In this document: positions 1 to 11,847 of the stretch, in pieces
How positions within the stretch are numbered: the first letter of the stretch is position 1
Layout of the letters: the number at the start of each line of letters is the position of its first letter
NCBI GenBank assembly: GCA_016584305.1
Contig: JACEEZ010005919.1
Span: 145,001 to 209,000 of the forward strand
Origin: Chionoecetes opilio
Lineage: Eukaryota; Arthropoda; Malacostraca; Decapoda; Majidae
Direction: 5' to 3'
DNA length: 64,000 nucleotides
Notes under the pieces: model-generated
Told to the model about the DNA's origin: nothing
Database searches by the model: none
Seen by the model: only the letters and a program-made list of their open reading frames with translations
Position numbers and translations under genes: made by a program

Positions 1-1617
1 ATCAATCTCTTAATTTGTCTCATTTGTCTCATCAATCTCTTAATTTGTCTCATTTGTCTCATCAATCTCTTAATTTGTCTCATTTGTCTCATCAATCTCT
101 TAATTTGTCTCATTTGTCTCATCAATCTCTTAATTTGTCTCATTTGTCTCATAAACTCTTAATTTGTCTCATTTGTCTCATCAATCTCTTAATTTGTCTC
201 ATCAATCTCTTAATTTGTCTCATTTGTCTTCATCCAATGTCTCCTTAATTTGTCTCATTTGTCTCATCAATCTCTTAATTTGTCTCATCAATCTCTTAAT
301 TTGTCTCATTTGTCTCATCAATCTCTTAATTTGTCTCATCTTTTTGTCTCATTCAATCTCTTAATTTGTCCATAAATCTTATTGTCTCATTGTCCACAAT
401 CTCTTAATTTGTCTCATCAATCTCTTAATTTCTCATTTGTCTCATCAATCTCTTAATTTGTCTCATTTGTCTCATCAATCTCTTAATTTGTCTCATCAAT
501 CTCTTAATTTGTCTCATTTGTCTCATCAATCTCTTAATTTGTCTCATCAATCTCTTAATTTGTCTCATTTGTCGCATCAATCTCTTAATTTGTCTCATTT
601 GTCTCATCAATCTCTTAATTTGTCTCATCAATCTCTTAATTTGTCTCATTTGTCTCATCAATCTCTTAATTTGTCTCATCAATCTCTTAATTTGTCTCAT
701 CAATCTCTTAATTTGTCTCATTGTCTATCAATCTCTTAATTTGTCTCATTTCAATCTCATTCAATCTCTTAATTTGTCTCATCAATCTCTTAATTTGTCT
801 CATCAATCTCTTAATTTGTCTCATCAATCTCTTAATTTGTCTCATTTGTCTCATCAATCTCTTAATTTGTCTCATCAATCTCTTAATTTGTCTCATCAAT
901 CTCTTAATTTGTCTCATCAATCTCTTAATTTGTCTCATTTGTCTCATCAATCTCTTAATTTGTCTCATCAATCTCTTAATTTGTCTCATCAATCTCTTAA
1001 TTTGTCTCATCAATCTCTTAATTTGTCTCATTTGTCTCATCAATCTCTTAATTTGTCTCATCAATCTCTTAATTTGTCTCATCAATCTCTTAATTTGTCT
1101 CATTTGTCTCATCAATCTCTTAATTTGTCTCATCAATCTCTTAATTTGTCTCATCAATCTCTTAATTTGTCTCATCATCATCTTAATTTGTCTCATCAAT
1201 CTCTTAATTTGTCTCATCAATCTCTTAATTTGTCCTATCAATCTCTATTTGTCTCATTGTCTCATCAATCTCTTAATTTGTCTCATTTGTCTCATCATCT
1301 CTTAATTTGTCTCATCAATCTCTTAATTTGTCTCATCAATCTCTTAATTTGTCTCATCAATCTCTTAATTTGTCTCATCAATCTCTTAATTTGTCTCATC
1401 AATCTCTTAATTTGTCTCATTTGTCTCATCAATCTCTTAATTTGTCTCATCAATCTCTTAATTTGTCTCATCAATCTCTTAATTTGTCTCATCAATCTCT
1501 TAATTTGTCTCATTTGTCTCATCAATCTCTTAATTTATCTCATTTGTCTCATCAATCTCTTAATTTGTCTCATCAATCTCTTAATTTGTCTCATTTGTCT
1601 CATCAATCTCTATATTT
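1..1617. repeat. 21-bp minisatellite with optional 9-bp extension
   Basis: Tandem array of a 21-bp unit that begins TCAATCTCTTAATTTG and ends TCTCA. A 9-bp extension (TTTGTCTCA) is added after some units, so 21-bp and 30-bp periods mix. Point changes and small deletions concentrate at 150-440 and 720-770. The array is cut by the left edge of the window. Both periods are multiples of three, so long open frames appear on both strands; these are by-products of the repeat and not genes. Confidence 0.95.
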
Positions 1618-1876
1618 AAACCAATATGCAAATGCTGCCGTTCTTTGTTTACAGACTTGTCACTTCACATATTCCTATCAAGGCAGCTACTTAATTACGT
1701 CAAAATCAAATGTTTAAACAATAGTAGTTATGCAAGTGATTGGAATGTTAAAAACCCGTCGTTATCTTGTTATCATTCATAGTGAGCGACATATCATTCA
1801 CGTTGGGGACTTAATTAAACTTGAACGCAATTTCCTGTTCATTAATCTCTGTCAGCCTTTGAGTGCAAAACAAATA

Positions 1877-2089
1877 TTAACCCTTTCACGCCCAGATCTT
1901 TCCTTTGCTATAAAAATTTGTCTCTTGTTAGCCATTAAGTTACGAAAAGTCACTGAATATACCAAATTAGTTAGTCAACAAGGATACTAAACAGGTCATA
2001 TCTATAAAATATTGCTTATAATCACACAAAAATTGTCTAATGGTACCCAAATTACAATGGAAATTACGTTCTGGGTCTCAAGGGGTTAA
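1877..2089 (+). mobile_element. piggyBac-like MITE, copy 1
   Basis: About 205 bp bounded by TTAA on both sides (1877-1880 and 2086-2089). The ends form an imperfect inverted repeat: CCCTTTCACGCCCAGA on the left against TCTGGGTCTCAAGGGG on the right. TTAA target duplications and termini starting CCC are the hallmark of the piggyBac superfamily. There is no coding capacity. Six related copies lie elsewhere in the window. Confidence 0.8.
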
Positions 2090-2239
2090 GCACACAGAGA
2101 AGGTAATAAAAGAATCCCATGAGAAAATTCACTTCCACAAACCAGAGGAACTAAAAGACTCGCTGATGAGTAGGAAAGCAAGATAAATCCTGCTTCAGTA
2201 TTAGTAATGATTGAGTAATGATGATAATGATTATAATAG

Positions 2240-2515
2240 TGGGTAACATAAGAACATAAGAAAATAAGGAAGCTACAAGAGGCCGCGAGACCTACACTTG
2301 GTAGTTCCTGTTACTTAACACTACATGCATCCACCTTTCATCCCCACCCATTAATTTATCCAGCCTCCTTTTACAGCTCCCTATTGACTCCGCACTGACC
2401 ACCTGACGACTGAGTTCATTCCAATCATTTACCACCCTATTTGTGAACCAGTTTTTCCCTATTTCTTTTTTTAATCTACGTTTTTCCAGCTAGAATCCGT
2501 TACTTCTTGTTCATG
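2240..2515 (-). mobile_element. LINE 3'-end fragment (family 1)
   Basis: Read on the minus strand this is the last part of a non-LTR retrotransposon reverse transcriptase ORF (N-R-V-V-N-D-W-N followed by F-K-R-R-L-D-K-F-M-D) plus its 3' tail, which ends TTATTTTCTTATGTTCTTA. The same family recurs at 5169, 8704, 12110, 14849, 40853, 42643, 58135 and 62640. It sits directly upstream of the first visible exon of gene A. Confidence 0.75.
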
Positions 2516-2536
2516 GTTCTTACCTCTCCCCTCAAG

Positions 2537-5500
2537 GCACCCACGCCCCTAAGAAGCTGCTCAAGGAGGCCATCGAGGAGTACAAGACCGTCACGGGATA
2601 CCTGGAACGCCTGAACCGTGCTCTGGAGACCCACAAATCCGTGACCACCACCGACACCACCACCACTGACCACCACCACCACCGACACCACCACCACCGA
2701 CACCAACACCACCGACACCAACACCACCGACACCACCACCACCGACACCACCACCACCGACACCAACACCACCGACACCAACACCACCGACACCAACACC
2801 ACCGACACCAACACCACCGACACCACCACCACCGACACCACCGACACCGACACCACCGACACCAACACCACCGACACCACCACCACCGACACCACCACCA
2901 CCGACACCAACACCACCGACACCAACACCACCACCACCACCACTGCCTACACCACCACCAACACTACCAACACTACCAACAACACCAACACCACTACCAA
3001 CAACACCAATACAACTCCCAACACCACCACCAACAACACCAACAAACCACAAAACACCAACAAGACTTCCTCCAACGTACAACACCCCCCACACCCCATC
3101 AACATCCCCCTACCTAAGCCCCACCAGTCCTCCACCCCTGCTGACGACGTTCCTGCTTCCCCTACATTGCCTCTGTCCTCCACAACCCCTTCATCCTCAC
3201 AACAAACCAATGACTCCATATCAACAGAGCATCCCACCACACCAATACCTACAGTCTCTTTTAGCAGTAGTGTATCCATACCAGTCCAGCCCACCAGTCA
3301 CATACCATTACATTCCAGCATCTCAACACAATATTTACCTCTCACCCCTACTGTCCCTCCCACTATCTCCACCTCTCTGTCCTCCACTGCCTCTTCGCAT
3401 ATCTCTCACCTCCCTCATGCCCCTTCTACACCAGCCTTGCCCTCCCTCGCCAGCCCTCTCTCCCTTCATACACTACTTCGCCCTTCAATACAACCATGGA
3501 CACTCGCCCCCTTCACATCCACCCACCCTTCACTCACCCAACACCAGCCTCTGCCTCACCCATATTTGAAGGTTCGCCAAACTTGCCACCAGAAGACAAC
3601 ACCTCAAACTCTTCCAGACTAAAGGAAATACATGAAAAGAAAGAACCATTGACAGAAAATTTGTCACAGCAAATATCTGAAGTCAGTGTGGATGAAGAGA
3701 ACATAGTGCAAGGAAGACAAGTAGAAGAAAACCATGAGGAGCACGTGAGAAATGATGAGAGTATATTGCATGGAAGAAAAGCAGAAGACAGGCATGAGGA
3801 CCAAGCGAGAAATGAAGAGGAGGAAGACAAAGAAAATGAAAACGTAGTAGACAAGAAATACAAAACAAAAAATATGACAGGAAATAATGACAATCTCCGA
3901 GGTCCTGTGGTTGACACAAATCGAGTAAGACAACAAATATCTGGGACCCAAAACAGCTTTAGTGAGGAAGAGGAAGAAACGGAGGGTGATGACGACATGG
4001 CAGAGGAGGGTGATGACGACATGGCAGAGGAGGGTGATGACGACATGGCAGAGCAGGGTGATGACGACATGGCAGAGGAAAATCACGAAACAATCCAAAC
4101 ACAACCGGACAATACTAACGACCTAGACGAACCGCGTGTCAAGAAAGTCAATAAGCATGAAAATCTACCTATTGATGAAAATACTAATTCAGGAATAAGT
4201 GAAGATGAAATCAATGAAGAAGAGGAAGAAAAGGAATCAAATGAGGCTGCAACAATAGTGAATGATAGCGACGAACAACATAAGACACAGCTTACTAATG
4301 GCTACGGCAGAAAGAGGCACGTTGATAAAAAGCCATTCAATCGCAGAGGAGGAAAGAAAACTGAGACGCAGAGGAGTGACATGGTTGAGGGAGAGACCAG
4401 AGGAAAGCCGAACCTGAGGGCAACAGATGACGAGGAAAGGACAGAAGAACAAAGAAGGGGAGACGACGCAGACAGTAGTGAGGGATCAAGGGAAGGTGAC
4501 AGTGAAGGTGACGGGATGGGAGGGAGGGGGAACATGAGGCAGGGAATGCAAGAAAGGAGGAACACACAAACAGAAGAAGATGATGAGGCAAGTCTACTGT
4601 GGAAGAAGAAATGGAAGAACATCTATGACCCCCCACAACGTGATGAAAATGAAGATATAGATACACAGGAAATAAAGACAGATTTTATAGGAACTCACAA
4701 GCATAAGGATAGAGAGGCCTCACACGAAAATGAGGCACAAAACGAAGAGAGATACAGAGATGATGAAGAGGGACAAACATCACCGACGAAGAAAATTAAA
4801 GCACCGACAGACCGAGAGTACAGCAAGCCATCAAAAGAAAAGGACAGCGACGAATACGACAGCGACACAACCGTAACGATAGCCGGGGACAATACAGAAC
4901 ACAGAGGAACAGTCAAAGTAGATCAGTCCCACGAGGTTCCTAAGCGACGACACGTGCGCCACATAATTCCTGCTCTCTTAACTACCAACACCTCAACGCC
5001 GCCTCACCTGTGTGCCCGGGATGTGTCTCTGAGCAGCCAGCATCTGTGTGCCCCCCTCTCCAGCGCCCTGGTGAGGCTGGAGGACGTGACGGTGGAGCTG
5101 GTGAAGGCCGGCGTGACGAGGGCCGGCATCCACAGGCTTCAGGAGAACACACAGAGGCTGGGCAAGGTAAGGTTGTGGGGTCTTTAAAAGGAGTTTTGGG
5201 GTCTTTAAAAGGAGTCTGGATAAATTCATGGATGGGAAAGAGAGGTGGATATAGGTAGAGTTAAGTAACAGGAACTACATTATTTAGGTCTCACGGCCTC
5301 TTGTAGCTTCCTTATTTTCTTATGTTCTTATGTTCTTAAGGTGCTGGAGAAGGTGGAGGCAGATGAGTCCTTCTTCCTCACGGTGGATCAGCAGTTGTTT
5401 GCATCTTATCTTGACCATCTAGACCAGGTGAGCCTTTGTTTGCACCTGTAAAGACAAACACATCAACAATGAGATGCAGAAATGATATATTCTGGTAAGG

Positions 5501-6816
5501 TTACTACTATTGAGAAATAATAAATTAGATAGGGAAGCAGCTAGGTGAATACTGACAATGAGGAGAATGGAAAATTATGATACTAGTGATTGCAAGGTGG
5601 CAAAATACACCTAAGAAATAATTTGAAGGTATGAAATATGTGGATGGGTTATTTTTTGCCTTGGACAGACAGTGGTGAAGGCCAAGCAGCAGTTGTCATC
5701 CAAGCTTGGCAAGCGAGAGAGTCCCAGACTGTTGCTGCTTGTGGCCCTGGGTGTGGGCGGCGGCCTGGTGGTGCTGGTGCTCATGGTCACCCTGGCGCTG
5801 GGCGTGGCTCGCAGGCGCCAGAACCAGCGCGAGAAAATATTCCGGCAAGTAAGGATTTGATGCAATTTTTCGCAGATACAGACTTTGTCCATTACATACA
5901 TTTACTGCTAGAATGAATAAGTTTTCTTTCATGTTCTCTGCTGGTAATCCCTAAGAAGGAGTAAAAAGAAACAAGAAGACCCGTCCCCCCCCTCACAGTC
6001 ACCTCCTTGCCTCTGTTTCTCATTCTGCTATGATTTGATTCAACATTTCTAAGAGAAGTATGATAAGAGATAAGATTTTCATCCTATCTAGACACTTTGC
6101 AAGTACCAACTACAAGGTTATTGACTATACAAAGCGCCGCCACGTCAGCACGAACTAGGCGGACTCGAACCGCTGACCGAATGCACAGGGACGCTGCACA
6201 TTGGGAACTCACGTCTCTACCAACTTTGCCACCCTGACGGGCAAGAGAAGTACGAAGGAGACCTGTTCTCCATAACTTACTCAACGCATTTCTTGCTCCC
6301 TGTCAACTTGCTGAGATAGAGTTGTCATCAGAGGACCATTTGCAGCCATAGAACCTGAATTTCATATTGATGATAATGATGAAGAGTAGTAATAAAAAAA
6401 TCTATTTTCTTCATCGAAATTAATTATTTTGAGAATGATCTACTCTGGTTGTTCTTAATAGTGTTCCTATGTATTTGTATGGCACAGAGACTTAATATTC
6501 TGCCATGGATGACGTGGCCTTCCCGAATATTTTATTGGCCTCTTATATCTGGTGGATTAATTGATTTGAATTCATTGATGAGGCAGCAGTAAAGATTACA
6601 CCATGGAGACTTTGGAAACTTTGGCCAATATAACACACACAAACATTTCAGCTAGAAATAAATATGTAAAATCTGCAGAGATGAAGAGAAATTATAGATG
6701 CCAAAAGTATTCATGTTTTTAAAGATAAGATTGACCAATAGAGACAAGGAGACGGGACCCCACACGAATGTAACTCATTTCCCGTATATCACAACTAGGC
6801 AAATACAACTAAGTAA

Positions 6817-6850
<34 letters not shown>

Positions 6851-7209
6851 CTATCTCACAACCCTCCTTCTAACTACTTTAACAGGTGCACGCTGAACAA
6901 ATCCCAATCCAGAGTTTTCTTGAGTCTGGGTACAGTAATCCGGGCATGAGGGGGGACGAGCCGCCGCCGCCGCACACACAGTCCCGGCAGTGGTCGCGGC
7001 ACGGCCAGGACGTGAAGGGCGGAGGCTGCCAGTGCTCCTCCCACGAACCCCTTCGGAAACCCAAAGGAGCCTCAACTTTCAGCCCAGTATTTGACTCAGC
7101 CACAGCAGCCAACACCAAAGCCAACTCAACCTCAAGAGCCGGTTCAAGCCATACAGCCGACAAGCCTCCCACTCAGCCAGACAGCAGCACTCACAGCCAT
7201 AAGGGATAA
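2537..7209 (+). CDS. Mucin-like type I membrane protein, gene A (5'-partial, frame-disturbed)
   Basis: Uncharacterised; I do not recognise a named family. Exons seen: 2537-5166, 5341-5427, 5669-5848 and 6886-7209 (stop TAA), all with GT-AG borders. The first visible exon opens in phase 1 after a pyrimidine-rich acceptor, so a signal-peptide exon should lie upstream, probably outside the window. Order of parts: a short amphipathic helix (K-K-L-L-K-E-A-I-E-E-Y), a Thr/Asp/Asn repeat, a Ser/Thr/Pro stretch, a very acidic and charged stretch (about 3560-4950) that includes four copies of G-D-D-D-M-A-E-E, an 81-codon membrane-proximal module (5011-5427) with two Cys 12 residues apart, a transmembrane helix (L-L-L-L-V-A-L-G-V-G-G-G-L), a basic stop-transfer R-R-R, and a tail of about 107 residues. 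The frame shifts near 2668 and back between 3118 and 3622. These may be assembly errors or real lesions. Gene B is a tandem paralogue with the same exon plan. Confidence 0.72.
2646..3060 (+). repeat. Thr-Asp-Thr-Asn coding minisatellite in gene A
   Basis: Triplet-based repeat of ACC, GAC and AAC codons (T-T-D-T-N and variants) in the putative ectodomain. An apparent extra C near 2668 moves the Thr/Asp frame by one base, and the other frame reads H-H-R-H-Q instead. Dense Thr on the extracellular side suggests O-glycosylation, which is inference from composition. Confidence 0.8.
5011..5427 (+). other. 81-codon membrane-proximal module of gene A
   Basis: Split by the intron 5167-5340. From the first Cys (codon 5011-5013) to the exon end there are exactly 81 codons, the same number as in gene B (16829-17071). 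Shared without gaps: Cys1, Leu12-Cys13, L23-E24, V26-T27, V35-T36, L43, L50, V53, V57 and D68-Q69. Hydrophobic spacing suggests helices with one disulfide (Cys1-Cys13). No named domain is recognised. Confidence 0.8.
5169..5337 (+). mobile_element. LINE 3'-end fragment forming an intron of gene A
   Basis: A 5'-truncated copy of LINE family 1, recognisable by TCTTTAAAAGGAG, TGGATAAATTCATGGATGGG and the tail TTATTTTCTTATGTTCTTA. It contains a short internal duplication of GGGGTCTTTAAAAGGAG. It is flanked by the direct repeat AAGGT (5164-5168 and 5338-5342), consistent with a target-site duplication. The left copy gives the donor AAG|GT, the right copy the acceptor AAG|GT. Confidence 0.8.
6130..6245 (-). 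mobile_element. tRNA-derived SINE-like sequence
   Basis: On the minus strand it has an A-box-like TGGCAAAGTTGGTAGAG followed about 60 bases later by a B-box GGTTCGAGTCC. This is the internal RNA polymerase III promoter of a tRNA-type head with a long variable region. No clean seven-pair acceptor stem is visible, so I read it as a SINE and not a tRNA gene. It lies in an intron of gene A. Confidence 0.5.
6719..6850 (+). mobile_element. LINE family 2 3' tail plus (AC)n
   Basis: Contains GGAGACGGGACCCCAC and AACTAGGCAAATACAACTAA, the 3' end of the second LINE family seen at 19129-19450 (minus) and 61300-61525 (plus). It runs into an AC microsatellite at about 6821-6850, just upstream of the last exon of gene A. 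Confidence 0.6.
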
Positions 7210-8703
7210 GCCATGTGTCTAGTCCCTGGATTCATTCTAGACATTGCTGAGTGGTTGTCTGGTAGTCTGTCAGTATGTACGGACCATCGCAGCTCAACAG
7301 GAAGATGCTGCTCTTAAAAAAAATAACTATTCAGAGGAAATCAACTCCCACTCTCCCAGCAAAACTTTCTTTTTTACTAATATTGTTTTCTCACGACAGC
7401 AACTCATTACTATAGTCTATTTTTTTTAACAAGGCAAAAATTCCATTCTATCTTAAGGTCGCATGCTTAAAATGATGCCTATGTTTACCTGATAATATGG
7501 TTAACTATGATAAAATACAGCTGAAATTTAGAGGGAGCGTAGTATTCCCTTCTCCTGGCATCAAATATCAGTCAGTAAGCAGCAAGGGGGCAGCATTTTT
7601 GGCCTTGTTAAAAAAAATAGACTATAGACATAATTCCCTGAAAATCGACTTACTTAGCCTGTTTCTAACTTGTGGTGTTTACATTCTTACCACTGTTCTC
7701 AATGATAGATGCAGCTGTACTCAGTTCTGGCTGGTTATCATCAGTAAAGATCTCTATTTATGAAGTACTGGTTCCAACAAGAACTCCAAAATATTCAGTG
7801 ATGTCATTCATTGTTTTAACTGGAATAATATTGTTGGTTTTCTTATTCCTGCTTCAGGCTATTAGGTCACACAAAAGCAAATATAAACATTTTTCTTTTT
7901 CTTTTACATACTACATAGGTGGGTCATAAAGGCATTTTATGGCTACTGATTAATGCCCGTATTCGTAGTCACATACCATCATTGTACGTGGTCATTGTTC
8001 ACTTTTTGTCTTGTCCTAATGAAATCAATAGGTCATGCCAGCTCTGTTGTGATTGCAATAGGAGTACTGTATGATTGCTCTAGTACTTTCCATGGCAGCT
8101 ACAAGATCAAGTGAATCATTTTGACAGAGTAGAAATGGAACAAAATCATAGCAATTACCACGAGCAATCATGGTATGCGACTACGAATACGAGCATGAGT
8201 ACCGTCTATATGGTGCTAAAATTGTTACATGGAAGTCATTATATAATGGCACTGCATGAGTGTACGCATAGATATCCAGATAAAACTACACAATTCTATA
8301 TAGTTAATACATATCCAGTATTATTTAACAATAGAAAATATTGAAGCAAATTTTCTTTTTCACTGAATTGTGTATGAAACATTTTTCCTTTTTTTTCTTG
8401 TGTGTCGTCTAATCTAATCTGATCTAAAGTGACGTTGGTTCTTGGTGCTCCCTGGAGGGTGGTTATGACTGGTGACTTTTTTGTATCATCACTATCATCA
8501 TTGTTATCATTATGGTGATTATTATTAGCATTACTTTATCATGTCCCGTGTTTTTTTGGGGTCCATTCCACGTGTGAGGGAGACAGCCACTCATACTAAC
8601 AAGAACACAAGTACCCTGACTACTGTATAGGTGTGGATGTCACTTATATCATTCAAACAAAACTTGAAGTAGGGTGACACCTGAAACTTATGAATATGGC
8701 ATT
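7210..8703. other. Intergenic stretch after gene A
   Basis: No coding exon with convincing composition or splice signals. The only structure found is an inverted repeat pair: CGTATTCGTAGTCACATACC at 7958-7977 against its near-complement at 8172-8191, probably the ends of a small DNA transposon about 235 bp long. Confidence 0.6.
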
Positions 8704-8790
8704 TCATAAGAACATAAAAACATAAAAAATAAGGAAGCTACAAGAGGCCGCCAGACCTACACGAGGTAGTTTATGTTACTTCACTACCTT
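8704..8790 (-). mobile_element. LINE family 1 3' tail fragment
   Basis: Minus-strand copy of the tail segment (AAGGAAGCTACAAGAGGCCG on the plus strand), truncated within the untranslated end. Confidence 0.7.
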
Positions 8791-8936
8791 CAAATGTTTC
8801 AAATTTCAAATGTTTCCAGTAGGAACTTGATATATTGGTGCAGGATATCCACCGTGTTAAACAGAACTTCCTCTCACATATACTCTTTATTGTATTTGTG
8901 GTGAGTTTCTACATACAACACGTCAAGTGAACTGTG

Positions 8937-9056
8937 AGGCACCACTTGTAAGCTTCAGTGAGCCTAGAAGCTATTTACATATTCTCAGATTTCTGGAGGC
9001 ACCACTTGTAAGCTTCAGTGAGCCTAGAAGCTCTTTACATATTCTCAGATTTCTAA
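8937..9056 (+). repeat. 60-bp direct duplication, two copies
   Basis: Two adjacent, almost identical 60-bp units starting AGGCACCACTTGTAAGCTTC. They differ at one internal base and the extreme end. Confidence 0.9.
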
Positions 9057-9139
9057 TAATTTCCCTTCGATGATTAATTTTGTTCTCAACCTACACTTGT
9101 ATAACTTCCAAGATGTCTGTGGGAAAGCTTGGCACCTCA

Positions 9140-9351
9140 CTAACCCCTTCACACCCAGACCTTTCCTTTGCTATAAAAAATTGTACGTTGTCGAGCCATA
9201 AAATTCAGAAAGTAACTGAATATACCAAAGTAGTTAGTCGACAAGGATACTAAACAGGTCATATCTATAAAATATTGCTTATAGTCACTAAAAATTATCT
9301 AATGGTAGCCAAATTGCAATGGAAATTACGTTCTGGGTCTCAAGGGGTTAA
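9140..9351 (+). mobile_element. piggyBac-like MITE, copy 2
   Basis: About 204 bp with the same ends as copy 1. The left target reads CTAA, one change from TTAA; the right is TTAA at 9348-9351. Confidence 0.8.
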
Positions 9352-9368
9352 GGTCACTTTATTGCACC

Positions 9369-9524
9369 GAGACAAATGTTGGCCCAGTACTGTAGCGAAG
9401 GGCCAGTCACAGTAGACCAGGAGACAAATGTTGGCCCAGTACTGTAGCGAAGGGCCAGTCACAGTAGACCAGGAGACAAATGTTGGCCCAGTACTGTAGC
9501 GAAGGGCCAGTCACAGTAGACCAG
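9369..9524 (+). repeat. 52-bp tandem repeat, three copies
   Basis: Three perfect 52-bp units starting GAGACAAATGTTGGCCCAGT at 9369, 9421 and 9473. Confidence 0.95.
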
Positions 9525-9667
9525 AATCCATTGTAGGCAAAGTGATCATTATGGCTTCACTGATACAAATTTGTGTGTCTTTAGAGCCTTGTGTTGGGTG
9601 TCCAATCAGCATGGGTGTCCAATGGGGAGGAGAAGGAGGTCATCTATCCCCATACAGATTAGAACTT

Positions 9668-9878
9668 TTAACCCCTTCACGCCCAGATCTTTCCTTTGCT
9701 ATATATAATCGTCTGTTGTTAGCCATAAAATTACGAAAAGTAACTTAATATACCAAATTAGTTAGTGGACAAGAATACTAAACAGGTCACATCTATAAAA
9801 TATTGCTTATATTCATTAAAATAGTCTAATGGCAGCCAAATTAGAATGGAAATTACGCTCTGGGCCTCAAGGGGTTAA
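9668..9878 (+). mobile_element. piggyBac-like MITE, copy 3
   Basis: About 203 bp between TTAA at 9668-9671 and TTAA at 9875-9878, with ends CCCCTTCACGCCCAGA and CTGGGCCTCAAGGGG. Confidence 0.85.
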
Positions 9879-10954
9879 CTAAGATCCCAGAAGCACTATG
9901 ATAATTCTTAGTGTTGGGATGGGGGTTCACTCCTTTGCCTCCCCCCTGTTGGAAAAGTTGCAGCAGACACCCTTGCTTACCAGGCCCCTCCTATCCCATG
10001 CACTACTCCTCAAGGGTACGGTTATATGTATGCATTCGAGGCCTTTCTTCTGTGGTCAAGTAAATGTAGGGAATGTATCTTTGATCCATGAGTTGTGATG
10101 CTTGTTAGTAAATAGTGTACTGGCTTGATGCATAACCCCGCCCTCACTACTCTACATGTCACCGCTGTAGTGATTATTGATGGCTTTTTGTTTAGTAGGC
10201 ATCACAAGGGATATATACATTAAACAAATCTTTTTTTACATGAATAAAGGATTGCGAAAACTAATCACTTATTGCCCCTCTGTGAAGACCAGAACATTAA
10301 AATGGAATGTTCACTTAGTTACCAAGGTGTCTGTGTACTTTTCTTTGATCTGTACAAGAGTTCCTGCACTGCTTACACTAATCTTTCACTTATACCTGTG
10401 TGTACTTATAAGTGCAACATAAGGATTGAAAGACTTGGAAATAAATATGAACTGAGTTTTTAGATCAAACTTTCATTAGACAAGTGCGATGAAATCTAGG
10501 AAATCTTGTTGCTTTTCAGAAACCATGATAGCTAAACACCCATCAAGATATTGGAAACAGTGACTATATGAGCTGACACTGAATTGTAAGAAGTGATCCA
10601 AGTGACTTCATTACCAGGATTAGAAAACCCACACTGTAGTGACCTTAACTTCCTCCATGACATAACACTAGTGACTGGCCTGTAGCCTACTGTACACGTT
10701 ACTACATCATACTTTGCATAGTACTCTTCTACTGGGGGTACTGTGCCCTTGGATGTAAATAAAGAAGACACACTTGCTCATAAAGGTCAAGGTAAAGATG
10801 GGGGCCTGTGCTGCACGTGGCCTCGGTGCTCATCTCTGTGGCATTAGCCCTTCAGCCTGCTGTGCTGAGTGAGAACCATTATCCTGAGACACAGGGCTAG
10901 TGTGACATCCGGGTTACCACAGTTACCTTCCCCAGGTTTCCCCAGGTACCCATT
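9879..10954. other. Intergenic, nothing recognised
   Basis: AT-rich sequence with only short, compositionally random open frames. No repeat family, RNA gene or exon could be supported. Confidence 0.5.
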
Positions 10955-11090
10955 TATCAATCAATCCCAAAAGGAAGGATAAACAGCTGGTAGGGCTGGC
11001 CGCCGACTGCCCTCACCCGGACTGGAACCAAGGCCCGCAGATTTGTAGCACGGCGCGCTAGTCACTGCACCACGGAGACAACACAAGCAT
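10955..11090 (-). mobile_element. tRNA-derived SINE-like sequence
   Basis: The minus strand carries CTCCGTGGTGCAGTGACTAG (A-box region) and GGTTCCAGTCCGGGTG (B-box region) about 35 bases apart, followed by a unique body. A tRNA cloverleaf is not completed, so a SINE is the better call. Confidence 0.55.
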
Positions 11091-11618
11091 CCTACTTGAT
11101 AACACAAAATGTAGAAATGTACAATATCAAATACTTCATGGAATGTAGACTAGTAATAAATACTATGAGGCTTTATCAATGTTTGTCACCAGCTGACGGA
11201 TCCATTGGTAGTCTCACGTGCTCAGTGAGTAATCTAGGTGACCTGGATTACATGATAAAGCTGCACCCACTTGAGGGTGTGTCATTTCTATGACGCAAAT
11301 CAGAAAGCCAATTATATACTCTGTACTGAGCCACATCCCAATCATGGAGGTTGTTTATCAAATTGCTTCTGGAGGGATTACTGAGATCATTGGTTTGATC
11401 TGTGTGTGGATTCTGGAAGAAAGATGTGAGACCTGTGGCTGCTAAGGGAGAAGGAGGCAGTAATGATTTCCTTGTATCGAGTCAGCTTTTATGAGTGCCA
11501 AATACAACATATTCTGTGGGATTTACGTTTACTTTCTCTGCATCATTGGGATTTTGTTCAACAATGTATCATACATTCATACCAACGTTCATATCATATA
11601 GCATTACATTTGTCCTGG

Positions 11619-11847
<229 letters not shown>

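Noticed and set aside
708..1619. Open frames over the 21-bp minisatellite
   Set aside because: Same artefact: stop-free repeat in several frames on both strands.
2500..3294. Minus-strand Val/Gly-rich and plus-strand His/Arg-rich open frames in gene A
   Set aside because: Shadow frames of the Thr/Asp repeat.
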